A DNA stretch of 64,000 bases. Origin: HLUCCA09 sp039822045 (GTDB taxonomy: Bacteria; Pseudomonadota; Alphaproteobacteria; Rhodobacterales; Rhodobacteraceae). Shown here in pieces: positions 62,939-64,000 of the stretch; position 1 is the first letter of the stretch; every line of letters starts with the position of its first letter. The stretch is taken from contig JBCBMY010000007.1 in assembly GCA_039822045.1 (NCBI GenBank), forward strand, positions 124,001-188,000, in the 5' to 3' direction. Both the position numbers and the translations under genes were made by a program. The notes beneath the pieces were generated by a model, which was given only the letters and a program-made list of their open reading frames with translations, was not told the origin of the DNA and did no database searches.

Positions 62939-63999
62939 CCGGTCGCCGGCTGCTCGTTCTGGCCGGCGACGGGATCGGCCCGGAAATCGTGGCAGCCACA
63001 CTCGAAGTTCTCGACGCGGTCACTCCGGCGCTTGCGCAGCCGCTGACGGTCGAGCATGCCACCATCGGGTTCGACGCGCTTGGCGCCCAGGGCTCGACCA
63101 TACCCGACGCGGTCATCGCCGCGGCGCGCGCGGCCGATGGCATCTTGCTCGGTCCGGTCTCGCACAATGCCTATCCACCGCGCGAGGAGGGCGGGCTGAA
63201 CCCGTCCGGCGTTTTGCGGCGGGAACTTGACCTCTACGCCAACATCCGGCCCGCGCGACGGTGGGAGGGCGTCGATGCGCCCATCCAAGGCCCGCTCAAT
63301 CTGATCGTCGCCCGCGAAAACCTCGAAGGGTTCTATGCCGATCGAAACCTGCATGCGGGCCCGGGGGAGATCATGCCGGTGCCCGGCGTGGCACTCTCGC
63401 TTAGGCGGATCACCGAGGCTGCTTCGCGCCGGATCGCGCGTCGCGCCTTCGCCATTGCCTCAGAACGCCCGGCGCAGCGCGTCACCGCCGTTCACAAGGC
63501 CAACGTAATGCGCCTGACCGACGGTCTATTCCTCGACACCGTCCGGGACGTTGCCGCGCAACATCCCCAAATCGCCTATGACGAGATGCTGGTGGACGCC
63601 GCGGCCGCCCATCTGGTGCGCGACCCGTCCCGGTTCGACGTGATCGTGACGACCAACATGTTCGGTGACATCCTGTCGGACCTTGCCTCCGAACTCGCCG
63701 GCGGCCTCGGCCTTGCGGGTTCCCTCAATGTCGGGCCCGCGCATGTTGCCGCACAGGCGCAGCACGGGTCGGCGCCCGACATCGCCGGACAGGACAAGGC
63801 AAACCCGGTGTCGCTGATCCTGTCGCTGGAGATGCTCTTGCGGCATCTGGGCGAGGGTCGCGCGGCCGATCTGGTGCGCGTCACCGTCGCTGATTGCATC
63901 GCGTCGCCCGCAACCCGGACAGCCGATCTCGGGGGCGCGCTTGGCACCCGGGCGTTCACCACCGCGATGACCGATCGCATCTCGGAGCACCTGTCATGA
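62935..63999 (+). CDS. Isocitrate/isopropylmalate dehydrogenase family enzyme
   Basis: The 354-residue protein belongs to the beta-decarboxylating dehydrogenases: LVLAGDGIGPEIVA at the N-terminus, VARENLEGFYADR (substrate-binding REN-x-EG), VHKANVMRLTDGLF and TTNMFGDILSDLASELAGGLGLAGS. The REN...EG form is that of isocitrate, tartrate and homoisocitrate dehydrogenases rather than leucine-pathway LeuB, which usually has REL...GG. It starts in the stop codon of the TctAB fusion gene, which points to oxidative decarboxylation of the imported acid. ATGAG at 63996-64000 begins another gene overlapping its stop codon. Confidence 0.85.
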   Translation: MTGRRLLVLAGDGIGPEIVAATLEVLDAVTPALAQPLTVEHATIGFDALGAQGSTIPDAVIAAARAADGILLGPVSHNAYPPREEGGLNPSGVLRRELDLYANIRPARRWEGVDAPIQGPLNLIVARENLEGFYADRNLHAGPGEIMPVPGVALSLRRITEAASRRIARRAFAIASERPAQRVTAVHKANVMRLTDGLFLDTVRDVAAQHPQIAYDEMLVDAAAAHLVRDPSRFDVIVTTNMFGDILSDLASELAGGLGLAGSLNVGPAHVAAQAQHGSAPDIAGQDKANPVSLILSLEMLLRHLGEGRAADLVRVTVADCIASPATRTADLGGALGTRAFTTAMTDRISEHLS

Positions 64000-64000
64000 G

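Overview
The window is GC-rich chromosomal DNA from an alphaproteobacterium, most likely Rhodobacterales (Roseobacter group). The evidence is a class I lysyl-tRNA synthetase, the glyQ/DUF6446/glyS/PPDK-type block, an orphan BrnA-family protein, a VPLPA-CTERM protein, a CtrA-type box (TTAA-N7-TTAA) and a FabI/DUF3141/acetate kinase operon. I see no rRNA, tRNA, CRISPR array, intact insertion sequence or prophage.

Layout. 0-3.6 kb: tail of a ParA-like ATPase, a cold-shock protein, an L,D-transpeptidase, an orphan BrnA-family regulator and a membrane protein of unknown function. 3.7-5.6 kb: a cluster of very small genes. It holds three copies of an unrecognised roughly 50-residue protein family ending in LPP-(G/S)-(A/S)-MGDWA plus two hydrophobic residues (one copy frameshifted), cutA, and two tandem small secreted paralogues. 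6-7 kb: a REPIN-like element beside a low-GC HNH-type gene. 7-18.6 kb: ettA, a secreted trypsin-like protease, nadD, two tandem paralogous lipoproteins, dacB, a TerB-like protein, lysS, a PEP-CTERM-like protein, CHAD, DUF4864 and DUF427 proteins.

18.7-28.8 kb: glyQ, DUF6446, gltS, glyS, a PPDK-like enzyme, a SleB-type hydrolase and glmM, all on the plus strand. 28.8-35.7 kb: a DMT exporter, an EEP-family protein, ilvC with two divergent Lrp/AsnC regulators, a UbiH-type monooxygenase, a HAD nucleotidase and a GntR regulator. 35.8-38.4 kb: a large family 2 glycosyltransferase with an N-terminal MshEN-type c-di-GMP-binding module and a CtrA-like box in front. 38.5-43.7 kb: carA, yqeY, then pcaC/scoA/scoB/pcaB on the minus strand, a partial beta-ketoadipate set.

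44-49.8 kb: an apparent operon fabI-like / DUF3141 (PhaC-like) / ackA / atoD / atoA, preceded by a CTGC-N3-GCAG site resembling a PhaR operator; it looks devoted to short-chain acyl or polyhydroxybutyrate metabolism. 49.9-53.7 kb: surface-polysaccharide functions (GT4, FkbM methyltransferase, GT87) and a small SHOCT protein. 53.9-56.4 kb: an RTX protein whose N-terminal half carries unusual long GG-x-D ... GDV repeats, with a terminator downstream and stacked palindromes upstream. After about 0.9 kb without a convincing gene comes a complete tripartite tricarboxylate uptake locus: a TctE-like kinase and TctD-like regulator divergent from tctC, a tctA-tctB fusion and a beta-decarboxylating dehydrogenase that probably acts on the imported substrate.

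The most novel items are the MGDWA-tail small-protein family, the MshEN-GT2 protein with its CtrA-like box, and the pairs of adjoining palindromes near 18.6 and 34.15 kb.
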